Shown here: positions 16,253 to 25,479 of the stretch, piece by piece | Layout: each line of letters begins with the position of its first letter | Numbering within the stretch: position 1 is the first letter of the stretch | NCBI GenBank assembly: GCA_002344075.1 | Contig: DDTM01000083.1 | Span: 1-64,000 of the forward strand | From: Bacteroidetes bacterium UBA2364 | GTDB lineage: Bacteria; Bacteroidota; Rhodothermia; Rhodothermales; UBA2364 | Length of the DNA: 64,000 nt | Direction: 5' to 3' | Translations under genes and position numbers: made by a program | The notes under the pieces: model-generated | Database searches by the model: none | Told to the model about the DNA's origin: nothing | Seen by the model: only the letters and a program-made list of their open reading frames with translations

Positions 16253-18580
16253 ATGTGGGGATCTTCACCAACAGAATACACGCAGGATGAACTGCGGCGC
16301 TACTTTAACGATCCGGAACGGCGGCATCTTGGCTCCGAAGCCCGCCAGAAAGAACGTATCCAACAACTCGCATTGCTGGGGGTAGCCTCGGTTGCCGGTT
16401 TTATCGCCTTCTGTTCCCTCATCGTTACGATCTTTATGATCTTCATGGTAAACGATTTGCCTTCCCTTGATGATCTGCAAAACCCAAAAATCAATCTGGC
16501 CTCTATTGTGTATTCACAAGACGGCAAGGAAATGGCCCGTTATATCAAGGCCAACCGAAAATGGGTAGAGCTGGAAAGTGTTTCCCCTTATGTTCGCAAA
16601 GCACTCATTGCCACCGAGGACAAGCGGTTCTTTGATCACTGGGGCATTGACTTGCAGAGTACCCTCTCTTTACCGTTTAAGTGGGCACAAGGTAAATCGC
16701 AAGGTGGCTCTACCATTACCCAACAGTTAGCACGGAACATGTACGAAGAGATTGGACGTGCAAAAACCTTTACCCGAAAACTCAAGGAAATGATGACAGC
16801 CATCGAGTTGGAACGGAATTATACGAAAGATGAAATTATCGAACTCTATTTAAATACAACCGCTTATATGTATGATGCGCACGGCATCGAAGCAGCGGCC
16901 AGCACCTATTTTAATAAATCGCAGAAAGACCTCTCTTTGGCTGAAAGCGCACTTTTGGTTGGAATGCTCCAAAACCCTTTCCTCTACAATCCTGCTCGCG
17001 AAGACCGGCTTGAAATCTGTACCCGCCGCCGAAATACTGTTTTGGATTTGATGGTAGAGCAGGGATTTATCAAACCTGATGAGGCTGCCACAGCGAAAGA
17101 AGAAACAATTCAGGTCAATATTCAGCGGATCACCCCACAAAGTAATTTTGCACCCTACTTTGCTGAGTATGTACGTCAATGGTTAGATGAATGGAGCAAA
17201 GACAAGGGTTATAATATTTATACAGACGGGCTTCGGATCATCACAACCCTCGATTCGCAAATGCAAGAAGCGGCAGAGCAAGCATCGGATAAGCAAGGAA
17301 CTTTTCTACAAGGAATTGCCAATAGTGAGCACCCCAAAAGCCGTTTTGAAAACTCTAGAGACCTCACCGAGTTTATCAAAGAGTCGCAACATTACCGCAC
17401 CTTCAAAAAACAATTTGGAGAGGAAGGAGCTTTGGAAAAACTGCGTAAAGACACCGCTTTTATGGACTCGCTCAAAACCACTAAAACCAGAATCGAATTG
17501 GGTTTAATTGCGATAGACCCAAATAATGGTTTTATCCGTGCATGGGTAGGGGGACGTGATTTTTCTATTGACCAATACGACCACGTGGCAATTGCTAAGC
17601 GCCAACCAGGTTCTACTTTTAAGCCTTTTGTCTATGCTACGGCTTGGGAAAATGGCTTTGGTTTGGATTATAAGTTTATTGATGCAGCGGTCACCCTAAA
17701 TTGTGAAGGTGCCGGACGTTGGCAACCCAAAAACTCAGGAAGTAGGGGTAGCGGCGCCTATGTTCCACTAAAAAGTGCATTAATTAAATCTTTAAACACG
17801 GTTACGGCACAGTTGGCGTGTAAGGTTGGAAGCCGCAAGTTTGTCAAATATGCCCAAGACCTCGGCGTCAACGAAAGCTATAAAAAGGTGATCCCGTCAC
17901 CAGCTATGGCTTTAGGAACAGGAGAGGTCACTTTGCTGGAAATGGCACAGGCCTATACGTCTTTTGCAAGCGGGGGTATTTTACACCTTGCCACACCGAT
18001 TAAACAAATCCAGGACCGGTATGGCAATGTCATTGCAGATTTTTACCCCACTTACCGTGAAGTACTAAATCCCAACACGGCCTATACCGTCGTAGATGTC
18101 TTGCGAGGAGTTATTTCGCAAGGGACCGCTAAAAGCCTACGTGGTTCATTCGGGATTTCGGGAAACTATGATATCGCTGGGAAAACAGGAACAACACAAG
18201 AAGCATCAGATGGCTGGTTTATGATGATGCATCCGGATGTGGTACTCGGATCTTGGGTAGGTTTTAACGATCGCAGGGTTACTCTTAGTGGTTCTTGGGG
18301 ACAAGGTGCGCGGACAGGGATGCGGGTTGTGGGCGATTATTTCAAGCGATTGATAGACGAACAGTTGGTCTCGACTCGTAAGTTCACAAAACCTCAAAAC
18401 TATAAACCACCGAAGAACACTGTCAAACAGGTTTATAATTCGTATGGCGCAAAGGGTTTCTGGAAACCTCGGCCTAAAAACCAAAATAATGCCAAGAATA
18501 AGCCCAATGCGGGTTCTGAAGGGCAGCGCTTTACGCCGCCGCCAGCACCACCAGCGGAGGAACGGAGGTTTGATTGGTAA
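16253..18580 (+). CDS. Class A penicillin-binding protein 1A (glycosyltransferase/transpeptidase)
   Basis: 775 residues. A cytoplasmic N-terminus is followed by one membrane anchor (LLGVASVAGFIAFCSLIVTI, about residues 40-67). The GT51 glycosyltransferase domain shows ATEDKRFFDHWGIDLQSTL and QGGSTITQQLARNMY (catalytic Glu in the first). The transpeptidase domain has its active Ser in PGSTFKPF (SxxK), then SLNT (SxN) and AGKTGTTQ (KTG). The C-terminus is a Lys/Asn/Pro-rich tail ending PPAPPAEERRFDW. It polymerises and cross-links peptidoglycan in the periplasm. Coupled to lpxH upstream; a strong terminator follows. Confidence 0.95.
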   Translation: MWGSSPTEYTQDELRRYFNDPERRHLGSEARQKERIQQLALLGVASVAGFIAFCSLIVTIFMIFMVNDLPSLDDLQNPKINLASIVYSQDGKEMARYIKANRKWVELESVSPYVRKALIATEDKRFFDHWGIDLQSTLSLPFKWAQGKSQGGSTITQQLARNMYEEIGRAKTFTRKLKEMMTAIELERNYTKDEIIELYLNTTAYMYDAHGIEAAASTYFNKSQKDLSLAESALLVGMLQNPFLYNPAREDRLEICTRRRNTVLDLMVEQGFIKPDEAATAKEETIQVNIQRITPQSNFAPYFAEYVRQWLDEWSKDKGYNIYTDGLRIITTLDSQMQEAAEQASDKQGTFLQGIANSEHPKSRFENSRDLTEFIKESQHYRTFKKQFGEEGALEKLRKDTAFMDSLKTTKTRIELGLIAIDPNNGFIRAWVGGRDFSIDQYDHVAIAKRQPGSTFKPFVYATAWENGFGLDYKFIDAAVTLNCEGAGRWQPKNSGSRGSGAYVPLKSALIKSLNTVTAQLACKVGSRKFVKYAQDLGVNESYKKVIPSPAMALGTGEVTLLEMAQAYTSFASGGILHLATPIKQIQDRYGNVIADFYPTYREVLNPNTAYTVVDVLRGVISQGTAKSLRGSFGISGNYDIAGKTGTTQEASDGWFMMMHPDVVLGSWVGFNDRRVTLSGSWGQGARTGMRVVGDYFKRLIDEQLVSTRKFTKPQNYKPPKNTVKQVYNSYGAKGFWKPRPKNQNNAKNKPNAGSEGQRFTPPPAPPAEERRFDW

Positions 18581-18593
18581 CCAATTATTACTT

Positions 18594-18620
18594 AGCCGAG
18601 CAAATTACTCGGCTTTTTTT
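18594..18620 (+). terminator. Rho-independent terminator after the PBP gene
   Basis: AGCCGAG-CAAATTA-CTCGGCT followed by TTTTTT. A classical 7-bp GC-rich stem with T run, 14 bp after the stop codon. It abuts the end of the convergent metalloprotease gene. Confidence 0.9.
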
Positions 18621-20432
18621 ATGGATGGCACTTTCCTTCAAAGTAAAGTTTTAGTTGCGGCCACGTCAGACCAGAGGCCTGAATGGTCTGCTTTACGAGA
18701 ATCCTCTCGGTATTTAAGCAGCCAATTTCTAAGAGACCACCCTGCTGAAACCGAATTTTTGTACCGGACAAGAACCCAAACCGAGCAGGCAATGTCGATA
18801 CAAGCCTTTCCTTCATCACAAACCGACCGCCCAATAACCAGAAGGCACTATCATTCCTTGCAACGGTATCTTCATCAAATCCTAAAGGGCCAGTCAGTGG
18901 TTTCTCGAAAGCACTATTATATCGGAGATAATCGGAATATACCGAAAACCGGAATGTATGTCCAGAACGTTTGATGTGTGCAATACCCAGATTTGTGTCT
19001 ATTTCCGAGTTTCGGTAAAAAGGAAATCGCATGACAGAAAGGGGTGAATATACTTTACCCGGCACAAAGGCCGGACGCGCTAAGGCCCCCTTCGCGCCTT
19101 CAACAAAGAGGTGTTTATGGTGTACTTCCAACCCGGTATTCTCTAAACTCATAAATGGCGCTCCACCACAGTTGTTGCCTGCCGCTTTATGGAGGTATAA
19201 TCCTTCTTGCGGCAATGAAGCATCGCCACCATCTCCGTCGGCATTTAGGCCATTTGAAGGCCGATCGAAGAAATTATCCCACAACCGCGCCTCCACAATC
19301 AGGTCGCCACATCGAGGCACGCCATCAATAATCCGTAGCACTTTGCTGGCACGCAATCCCCCCAACGCATGACGCTTGTTTTCCGCTGCCTCATCGTAGC
19401 CAGATTAAGCGTATCGGCCTGTACCCACCCCAGTTGCAACCGATTTCCGGCTCCATAAAATGCGTATGAGCCATACCCCATTACATCAAAGGCCGAATTG
19501 GTATGCCCACCATAATAACGGTGGCCAATTTCGTGAACGATCACACGAAGCACTTCTTTATGCGAATTCCCCCTTGCAATCACCCCAGAGCCATGAGGAT
19601 ACCCCTCCACGACCTCCAGATCGCCTAACTTTATCGGTGATACCGCAAAACCGTCTTCTCCACCCGAAGTTCCAAACGAACTAATCCCGCTTCCCTGAAT
19701 TACTTCCCGAAATCCATTGAACCGATAAACCAAAATGATCATATCAAACTTACCATCCGGCCTACGGTCTGCTCCAACCCCATTCCGATAAGTGTCCCAT
19801 ATCGCAACATCGTCTAATGGCAGGTTTTGGGGATGTGTTCCTACAAACGAGATGGCTTCGTGCGCCATTTTTACGACCCCATTCGTAAACGGTGCAGGCT
19901 GCTCAAAATAGTATTTTTGGGGATAACGATGGACATATACATAGGGATACACCATACCCCTAAAATCAAGACGATTTCCGGACATGAGAAGGTAAAAATC
20001 CGTCAATGAACCTGTTGTTACGGTACGCTTACCGGGCAGATCTATAAGCCTCCCTTCTTTGGCCCAATAAGGTAGTTTGCGGCGGTTTGGTAAAACATCT
20101 AAGGTGTCTAAAGGCCATTCAGTTCTCGGATCATCTGTCCATGACTGAAAAGATCCAATTTTCCATTGGTCTTTGCGTCCTTTTCTGTCTGAACAATGGG
20201 GCACATAGGCCATGCCCTCGTACTTTGGAACACCATCTTCATCACGCACATATTGTACACAATGCTCAAAACGATCCTCTTGTGTTTGTACTAACACAAT
20301 AAGTGCATTCACCTTTCCTGCATATGGAAAATGTCGGGGTGCCGCCCCCTCTTGAGCCAATACCACCTTGCTCATTATAAGAAACAAGACCAAGAAACCA
20401 TTTATCGCCAAGAGGCATTTTTTTATTTTCAT
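18619..20432 (-). pseudogene. Secreted M6-like zinc metalloprotease, interrupted by a frameshift
   Basis: The N-terminal part (20432 down to about 19400) has a signal peptide (ending KVVLAQ) and a metalloprotease domain with the zinc motif HEIGHRYYGGH (HExxHxxxxxH), then FDVMGYGSYAF and LGWVQAD, as in M6/immune-inhibitor-A-like or gametolysin-like enzymes. That frame continues only as nonsense-like sequence to 19299. The sensible continuation (YDEAAENKRHALGG ... FEGKCHP) is in the -1 frame and is open from 19404 to 18619. A single-base deletion around 19395-19404 would explain it. The joined protein would be about 600 residues with a C-terminal beta-rich part. It could be a true pseudogene, a sequencing error or, less likely, programmed frameshifting; no slippery sequence was seen at the junction. 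Confidence 0.75.
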
Positions 20433-20460
20433 TTTTTGTCTTTTCCAATTGTATATTTCT

Positions 20461-21042
20461 ATGTCCTTACCCCAAACTTACTCAGCGATGACACCCCCCT
20501 GCACCCAAGAATACGCCCCATATTTTGCGCATTATATTCAATTAGCCCTACAACATGGAGACTTGATCCATACCTTGAAGTCACAAATGGGTGAGGTTCA
20601 ATTGGTCTTTAGTAGCTTATCCGATGAAATGGCCCATTTTCGTTATGCAGACAACAAATGGAGCCTGAAGGAAGTACTTGGACACCTTACCGACACCGAG
20701 CAGATTTTTGCTTACAGGGCGCTCCGCATTGCAAGAGGCGATCAGACGAGCTTGCCCGGATTCGAGGAGAACCTGTTTGTGGCTTCTGCCCGTTTTAACG
20801 AATTTTCGATGGCACGTTTACTGGCACGTTTTATGCACACACGGAGGGCCAGCTTAGACCTACTAACCGCACTCAATCCGGATGAGGCTGCACAAACAGG
20901 ACTCTCCAATGGTCATCCGACCAGTGTACGTGCGATTGCCTACATGATGGCGGGACATGTAGAACATCATCTCGAATTGGTTCGGGTGAGATACCTCAAT
21001 ATTTCATCCTCTTCTATCAACATTCAAACATCTGCGGCTTAG
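20461..21042 (+). CDS. DinB/YfiT-like metal-binding protein
   Basis: 193 residues from ATG at 20461; ATG at 20488 is an alternative. The frame is open upstream to 20368, but that extension overlaps the divergent promoter and start of the metalloprotease gene. It has the DinB four-helix pattern with candidate metal ligands: WSLKEVLGHLTDTEQIF near residue 65 and AGHVEHHLELV near residue 165. Members include thiol transferases such as BstA-like proteins and many of unknown function. Its stop codon overlaps the convergent trkA stop by 3 bp (TTAG). Confidence 0.8.
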   Translation: MSLPQTYSAMTPPCTQEYAPYFAHYIQLALQHGDLIHTLKSQMGEVQLVFSSLSDEMAHFRYADNKWSLKEVLGHLTDTEQIFAYRALRIARGDQTSLPGFEENLFVASARFNEFSMARLLARFMHTRRASLDLLTALNPDEAAQTGLSNGHPTSVRAIAYMMAGHVEHHLELVRVRYLNISSSSINIQTSAA

Positions 21043-22406
21043 CGAATTCCTTCAAAGTAATAACGTGCTTCTTCTACCAAGTGTGGTAAGACAAAAAGTA
21101 CAACCTGATCTCCTTCGTGTATCTGCGTATTTGCGGTGGCAACCTCCGCTTTATCTCCATTTTGGACATATCCAATCACCATGCCCCGTGGTAAGATCAG
21201 TGATCGAAGCGGCCCTTTGGTTATAGAGGCTCGTTCACCCGCGACCAACTCCAAAATCTCCGCATCAACGTCCGGAACCGCTGCAATACTGTTTTGCCCT
21301 TGACTACGGATAAAATTCATGATGTCTCTCGAAGTTGCATAATTTGCGTTTACCATAGAATCCAGTTCCACAGCATTGGTAAGCGGTATATAGCTGCTTT
21401 GCGAGACGCCAGCAATCGTTTTTTTAACTCCATAGTGGGCGGCCAAAAGACTGGTCATCAGGTTCAATTCAGCATCGTCCGTTACAGCAACCAAAACATC
21501 AACACTGTCTAAACCTTCCGATGTCAGCATATCTATATTGTACAAAGGCGCATGGATAATCAGCACATGCTCCAACTCATTAGAGATTTTCTCGGCGCGG
21601 TTGCGGTCTGGTTCTATCATTTTGATGTGCTTCCGTCGGTCTCGCCCTCCGCCCACATAGAGGTTATTGAGTACCCGCGCCACATTTCGGGAAACATCCG
21701 AATTTCCCAGAATCATAATGTCCTGAACCTGTTGTTCGGTGTTTCCGGTAAGCTTAATAACAGCTGGTACATCCTCGGATTTTGCTAAGAAGAATAAATG
21801 ATCATTTCGCTTCAGGATGGTATCGGCTTGCGGAATCAAGGTCTGGGTATTTCGTTGTATAACCACCAAACGGAATGTTGCATGGGCGTTACTCATCACC
21901 ATTTGGCGTACCGTCTGATTGATCAGTTCCTTAGACGTCAACCGAAGACCAATCAACATTACCTGCCCATCTACGAATGGGGTAATATCGGTGGCTCCCG
22001 CCCGTCGCATAAGCCGTAAAATTTGGTTTGCCGTACTCTCCTCCGGATGTACCACATAGTCTATATCCCACTCGGCAAATGGCGCTTGCTCGAACATTTC
22101 GGCAGAAAATAAACAGGCGATGGTACGTACCTGCTCATTCATGCGTTTAGTGAGCATACACGCAATAATGTTGTTTTGTTCATCCTCGGTAACCGCGATG
22201 ACATAATCGGCACGGTTCACACCTGCAATCCGCAAATCAGAAACAGAAGTGCCGTATCCCTGATGGGTAAAAACTTCCAACTGATCCCGAACGTTTTGTA
22301 AACGATCATCGGATTCATCGAGCACCGTTACTTCGTGGTTCTCATTGCTAAGCATCCGGGCTATTTCAACGCCAATTTGCGTAGCCCCTATTACGACAAC
22401 TTTCAT
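21039..22406 (-). CDS. trkA: Trk potassium uptake peripheral NAD-binding protein TrkA
   Basis: 455 residues, equal to the usual two-lobed TrkA (about 458). Each half has a Rossmann RCK-N domain: VVVIGATQIGVEIARMLSNE at the start, and the degenerate second copy DIMILGNSDVSRNVARVLNN near residue 230. Each is followed by an RCK-C domain (FVDGQVMLIGLRLTSKELIN and LELVAGERASITKGPLRSLI). It gates a TrkH/TrkG potassium channel from the cytosolic side by binding nucleotide. No trkH is adjacent in this window; it would have to be elsewhere. Confidence 0.93.
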   Translation of the reverse strand: MKVVVIGATQIGVEIARMLSNENHEVTVLDESDDRLQNVRDQLEVFTHQGYGTSVSDLRIAGVNRADYVIAVTEDEQNNIIACMLTKRMNEQVRTIACLFSAEMFEQAPFAEWDIDYVVHPEESTANQILRLMRRAGATDITPFVDGQVMLIGLRLTSKELINQTVRQMVMSNAHATFRLVVIQRNTQTLIPQADTILKRNDHLFFLAKSEDVPAVIKLTGNTEQQVQDIMILGNSDVSRNVARVLNNLYVGGGRDRRKHIKMIEPDRNRAEKISNELEHVLIIHAPLYNIDMLTSEGLDSVDVLVAVTDDAELNLMTSLLAAHYGVKKTIAGVSQSSYIPLTNAVELDSMVNANYATSRDIMNFIRSQGQNSIAAVPDVDAEILELVAGERASITKGPLRSLILPRGMVIGYVQNGDKAEVATANTQIHEGDQVVLFVLPHLVEEARYYFEGIR

Positions 22407-22612
22407 GATGGTTTGTGTGGAACAATGGGTATGGCATTTTCGGAGTAGGTGGAAGGTATCAGAAGATAAGCCAAACCGCCACGAATCAAAACAGCGTACT
22501 GGTTTTTGGCCATAACAAGCCCCCTATAACATCATATTTTCGCAGAACCAACGCCTATGTATCTCGACGTCCTACCTCTATAAAGTCAATAGGATTTGTT
22601 TTGACACCCAAA

Positions 22613-23374
22613 TCAGATAAGACCACGGTTGGCGAAAGACGTAAAAGACCTTCCAGCGATGATAAGATGATCATGAACCCGAACATCCATAATTTTACCC
22701 GCCTCCACTAACTTTTGGGTAACTTTTATATCTTCTCGGCTCGGCTCAAGATTTCCTGATGGATGATTGTGCATACAGATAATACCCGTTGCTTTTTCCA
22801 GAAGGGCATGTCGGAAGACTTCCCGAACATCTACGAGGCTTGCCGCCAATCCGCCTCGGTGAATTTCTTTGTCACCCATAACTCGGTTTGAAGAATTTAA
22901 TAAGACGACCCTAAATATCTCTACGGGCAAATCCCGCATTCTTGGCCCATAAATACGTGCTACATCCTCAGGCCCTGTGATTTTAGGCAATTCCTCCGGA
23001 ATTTCGGCCTCCACCCGTTTACCAATCTCAAATGCAGCCAACAGTTGAGAAGCTTTGGCTATACCTATGCCCTTCATTCCCGTCAATTCCTTTAAGCTCC
23101 TGTGCGAAAGACCACCCAACGTCTTGTATTCGTTTAATAGCTGTTGCCCCAGTTGCAACGCAGAAAGGGAGCCGGATTTCGTGGTTGTCCCATTACCAAA
23201 AATCAAGGCAATCAGTTCTGAATCCGATAAGTTTCTTATTCCGCCCGCCGCCAATTTTTCTCTTGGCCTGTCTGAAACATGCCATTGGTGAATAGGCCGG
23301 TACGGATGTACCTCATCTTGACCTGGCAGGGCTTTTGGTTGCGTGTCCTTTGTTTCGTAGGGAACGGATTTCAT
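22613..23374 (-). CDS. radC: RadC-family JAB/MPN metalloprotein
   Basis: 253 residues. N-terminal helix-hairpin-helix region (LSDSELIALIFGNGT, LTGMKGIGIAKASQLLAAFEI) and C-terminal JAMM domain with the zinc motif HNHPSGNLEPSREDI (HxHxxxxxxxxD). It was historically called a DNA repair protein; the true role of the family is unresolved. The N-terminal 25 residues are Pro/charged and variable. It is divergent from the lipoprotein gene at 23426. Confidence 0.93.
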   Translation of the reverse strand: MKSVPYETKDTQPKALPGQDEVHPYRPIHQWHVSDRPREKLAAGGIRNLSDSELIALIFGNGTTTKSGSLSALQLGQQLLNEYKTLGGLSHRSLKELTGMKGIGIAKASQLLAAFEIGKRVEAEIPEELPKITGPEDVARIYGPRMRDLPVEIFRVVLLNSSNRVMGDKEIHRGGLAASLVDVREVFRHALLEKATGIICMHNHPSGNLEPSREDIKVTQKLVEAGKIMDVRVHDHLIIAGRSFTSFANRGLI

Positions 23375-23425
23375 GGATTATTGTATCTAAAACCAAAACA
23401 TACACAATTTAGCATTTCAGACAAG

Positions 23426-23956
23426 ATGCAGCATAATTTCATAACCTATGCCAGCGAAAAATCTTCGACCTTTTTGGTGTTTCTGCTGGTATGGCTACTC
23501 TCATCTTGCCAAACACCCCCAGGCGCAGAGTCTGCAACGATCATTAAAACCCGTGAAACAGTTTCACGAGGGAACAATCGGTTCAGGAAAGCGATCCAAA
23601 ACCAGAATCCTACGCAAATTGCGGCCTTATATACCTCCCAAGCCCGGTTTTCGGCCCCCAATCAAGGCTTTGTAGTCGGAAGAAGCCATTTAGAAGCATG
23701 GTGGAAAAAACAGATGAATGACGTATTAGACCTGCGTAAACAAAGCCTTACGGTAAATGGGAACGAATTTATGATTTATGAAACAGGATTGGCCTACTGG
23801 AAAGTTCGGTCACATCTGTCCCTACGGAAGTGGCAGGTAACCACGTATCTTCAGGTCTGGCGGGTACAATCTGACGGGACTTTCTTGCTCGATGCCGAAG
23901 TTTGGAACGTTCACAAGACCCCTCTTATTGACGAAAACAAAATCTCACGATTCTAA
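23426..23956 (+). CDS. NTF2-like (SnoaL/DUF4440-type) lipoprotein
   Basis: 176 residues from ATG at 23426. Upstream in-frame codons reach 23279 but overlap radC's start region. This start gives a lipoprotein signal with lipobox LLSSC (Cys about residue 26). The mature part reads like a cystatin-fold NTF2 domain (FRKAIQNQNPTQIAALYTSQ, ARFSAPNQGFVVGRSHLEAW, VWRVQSDGTFLLDAEVWN). Such domains bind small ligands or act as accessory modules; the function is unknown. It lies 2 bp before the next small gene, so the two are co-translated. Confidence 0.75.
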   Translation: MQHNFITYASEKSSTFLVFLLVWLLSSCQTPPGAESATIIKTRETVSRGNNRFRKAIQNQNPTQIAALYTSQARFSAPNQGFVVGRSHLEAWWKKQMNDVLDLRKQSLTVNGNEFMIYETGLAYWKVRSHLSLRKWQVTTYLQVWRVQSDGTFLLDAEVWNVHKTPLIDENKISRF

Positions 23957-23958
23957 AC

Positions 23959-24213
23959 ATGGCCGAAGCGATAGAACCCGATTGGGAAGCCCTTGCACAG
24001 ACTGATTGGCAGCGGAAAAAATGGCGCCAGAACGAAACCATATATGGAGTTTGTTGTGTTTATGGCACACCAATTCATCGTGAAGGGACGTATTACTTAC
24101 GGCCCGCTTATACGGATGGTAAGCGCTGGATGAGCGCTCGTGCGTATCGGGAGATGTGCTTAAGGATAGGAAGGCACTTTTCTAATCGGTATGGACGCGA
24201 AGCAATCGAGTAG
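23959..24213 (+). CDS. Small hypothetical protein (84 aa), 3' end altered by an intron
   Basis: 84 residues rich in Trp, Tyr and Arg (WQRKKWRQNETIYGVCCVYG; KRWMSARAYREMCLRIGRHF). I do not recognise a family. It begins 2 bp after the lipoprotein stop, which argues that it is really translated. The last codons (ATC GAG TAG) lie inside the 3' end of the oppositely oriented group IIC intron remnant (ends at 24205). The present stop is thus supplied by the intron. Without it the frame would run on through the neighbouring terminator hairpin as HKNPRHSESGRG and stop. Confidence 0.55.
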   Translation: MAEAIEPDWEALAQTDWQRKKWRQNETIYGVCCVYGTPIHREGTYYLRPAYTDGKRWMSARAYREMCLRIGRHFSNRYGREAIE

Positions 24214-24708
24214 GAGAAAGTTAACCCACCATTTAAACCTGAACGAATCAAAGGTGGCACGGTTAACTTTCGTCCTCTTACACCACCGGACGTACGAGTC
24301 TCGTATCACGGCGGTTCATTAGCGCTTTGCGACGAAGGGCGTACATTTCCGTTAACCGGGTGTACCCCTTTTGTTTTAGACGTTCACGGGTGATCGTTGT
24401 GTGCACTGTGAGCGATGCGCCAATATCCTTTGCGGGTGTTACCCCATTCATAGGATTTTTGTTCACTTGCTCTCAACTTCCGAAGTGCCGCTATCCGTGT
24501 GCGTACCCGTTTCCATTGTTTTCTGATGCACAGCCACAGCCACACACAGCGGCCTTGTATGTGGTTTCTGTTCGTCAGGTCGGGACTTTGCCGCCGGCTT
24601 CCTTCAGATTCCGCCTCGCGACGGACACCCTTGCCTTTGGCTAACACTCCTCGCTGTCAAGCGTGTAGCGGACTTCCACCGCCAAGTCTGCGCACATGCC
24701 GGGCGCAC
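24205..24708 (-). mobile_element. Group IIC intron remnant with deleted reverse transcriptase
   Basis: On the minus strand the element starts GTGCGCCCGGCATG, the group II IIC-type 5' end, and ends CCTACTCGAT. Between them lie domain I-like segments (GAGGCGGAATCTGAAGGAAG), a 34-nt domain V hairpin at 24282-24315 (ACCGCCGTG ... CGGTGGT, with the CGC-type triad of class C) and a domain VI-like stem (AAAGTTAACC ... GGGTTAACTTT). The 5' end sits 3 bases after the T run of a terminator hairpin (24716-24745), where class C introns insert. At about 504 nt it is far smaller than an intron with a full reverse transcriptase (near 2 kb). Confidence 0.85.
24278..24570 (-). pseudogene. C-terminal remnant of the intron-encoded reverse transcriptase/maturase
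   Basis: Two frames carry the typical C-terminus of group II intron proteins. One reads CIRKQWKRVRTRIAALRKLR and then EWGNTRKGYWRIAHS. The other, after a shift near 24430, reads TVHTTITRERLKQKGYTRLTEMY and ends inside domain V. The fingers/palm catalytic domain with YxDD is absent, removed by an internal deletion, so the protein cannot be functional. Confidence 0.8.
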
Positions 24709-24715
24709 CATAAAA

Positions 24716-24745
24716 ATCCCCGCCACTCGGAAAGTGGGCGGGGAT
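24716..24745 (-). terminator. Rho-independent terminator of the OmpA/HhH operon; intron insertion target
   Basis: ATCCCCGCCACT / AGTGGGCGGGGAT form a 12-bp stem with one bulge and loop CGGAA. TTTTT follows on the minus strand. The group IIC intron begins directly behind it. Confidence 0.9.
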
Positions 24746-24769
24746 GATGTGTAAGCCCAAGCGGGCACC

Positions 24770-25438
24770 TTAATTCGAGAACTTAGGCAATTCTTCGCCG
24801 CCATGGTATTTAGCATGTAATTCACGGGCTTGGCGTGCCCATTCTTCTCGCTCGATGCGATCTGGGAACGCACCAAATGTTGCACCGACCTCTTTAATGT
24901 TGTCTTTGGTGAGTGTGGCCACTTGGCGGAAGGTGTAAATTCCATAGGCATTAAGCTTTTTTTCCAAGAATGGGCCTACACCCACAATCTCTTTCAGGTC
25001 TTCTTTCTCCCCAATTTCCGCGCGTGGCATCCATGTTGGTAATTCAGGAGGCGCAGACGGGAGACCTTCATCTTCATCCGTAAGTGCTGCAAGTCCCGAA
25101 ACCATGGTTGCTCCTCCTGAAGGGAAAGCCGGCATGACGGATGTGGCAGCCGATGCTGAAAGATCGGCATTGGCACGTGTAAGGCCAGCCACTTTATCGT
25201 TGCAGGCAGAGAGGTCAGCAGAAAGTCCGTTTACTTTGCTACGAAGGCCATTCAGTTCATCGTCTTTGGCAGACAATTTAGCCCGCAGGTCTGCTTCTAG
25301 GTTACGCCAATGGGTATCATCTGCCGGAACTTCTTTAACCGTTTCTTTCCGGCGGCTCCAAATCCACCAGCCAATCAAAAGACCCAATAAAAAAGCAAGC
25401 AGGAGACAAATAAGTATTTCTGACCAGAGTAACGTCAT
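24770..25438 (-). CDS. Membrane-anchored protein with coiled coil and helix-hairpin-helix domain
   Basis: 222 residues. One N-terminal membrane segment (LLWSEILICLLLAFLLGLLI), then a charged heptad-like region about residues 40-95 (LEADLRAKLSAKDDELNGLR), a flexible Ala/Pro/Gly linker, and a C-terminal HhH-type domain (DLKEIVGVGPFLEKKLNAYG, IYTFRQVATLTKDNIKEV ... RIEREEWARQARELHAKYHG). This C-domain is common in Bacteroidota envelope proteins annotated as flap-endonuclease-like, but no nuclease residues are seen. It lies 41 bp downstream of the OmpA-type gene and ends at the terminator. Confidence 0.75.
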   Translation of the reverse strand: MTLLWSEILICLLLAFLLGLLIGWWIWSRRKETVKEVPADDTHWRNLEADLRAKLSAKDDELNGLRSKVNGLSADLSACNDKVAGLTRANADLSASAATSVMPAFPSGGATMVSGLAALTDEDEGLPSAPPELPTWMPRAEIGEKEDLKEIVGVGPFLEKKLNAYGIYTFRQVATLTKDNIKEVGATFGAFPDRIEREEWARQARELHAKYHGGEELPKFSN

Positions 25439-25479
25439 GATATTTCAAAGTTTAGAAGGTGACAAAGGTATGGTTTAGG

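Noticed and set aside
24499..24747. Plus-strand open frame across the intron remnant
   Set aside because: It reads through the reverse complement of intron RNA and the terminator; the features on the minus strand explain the sequence.
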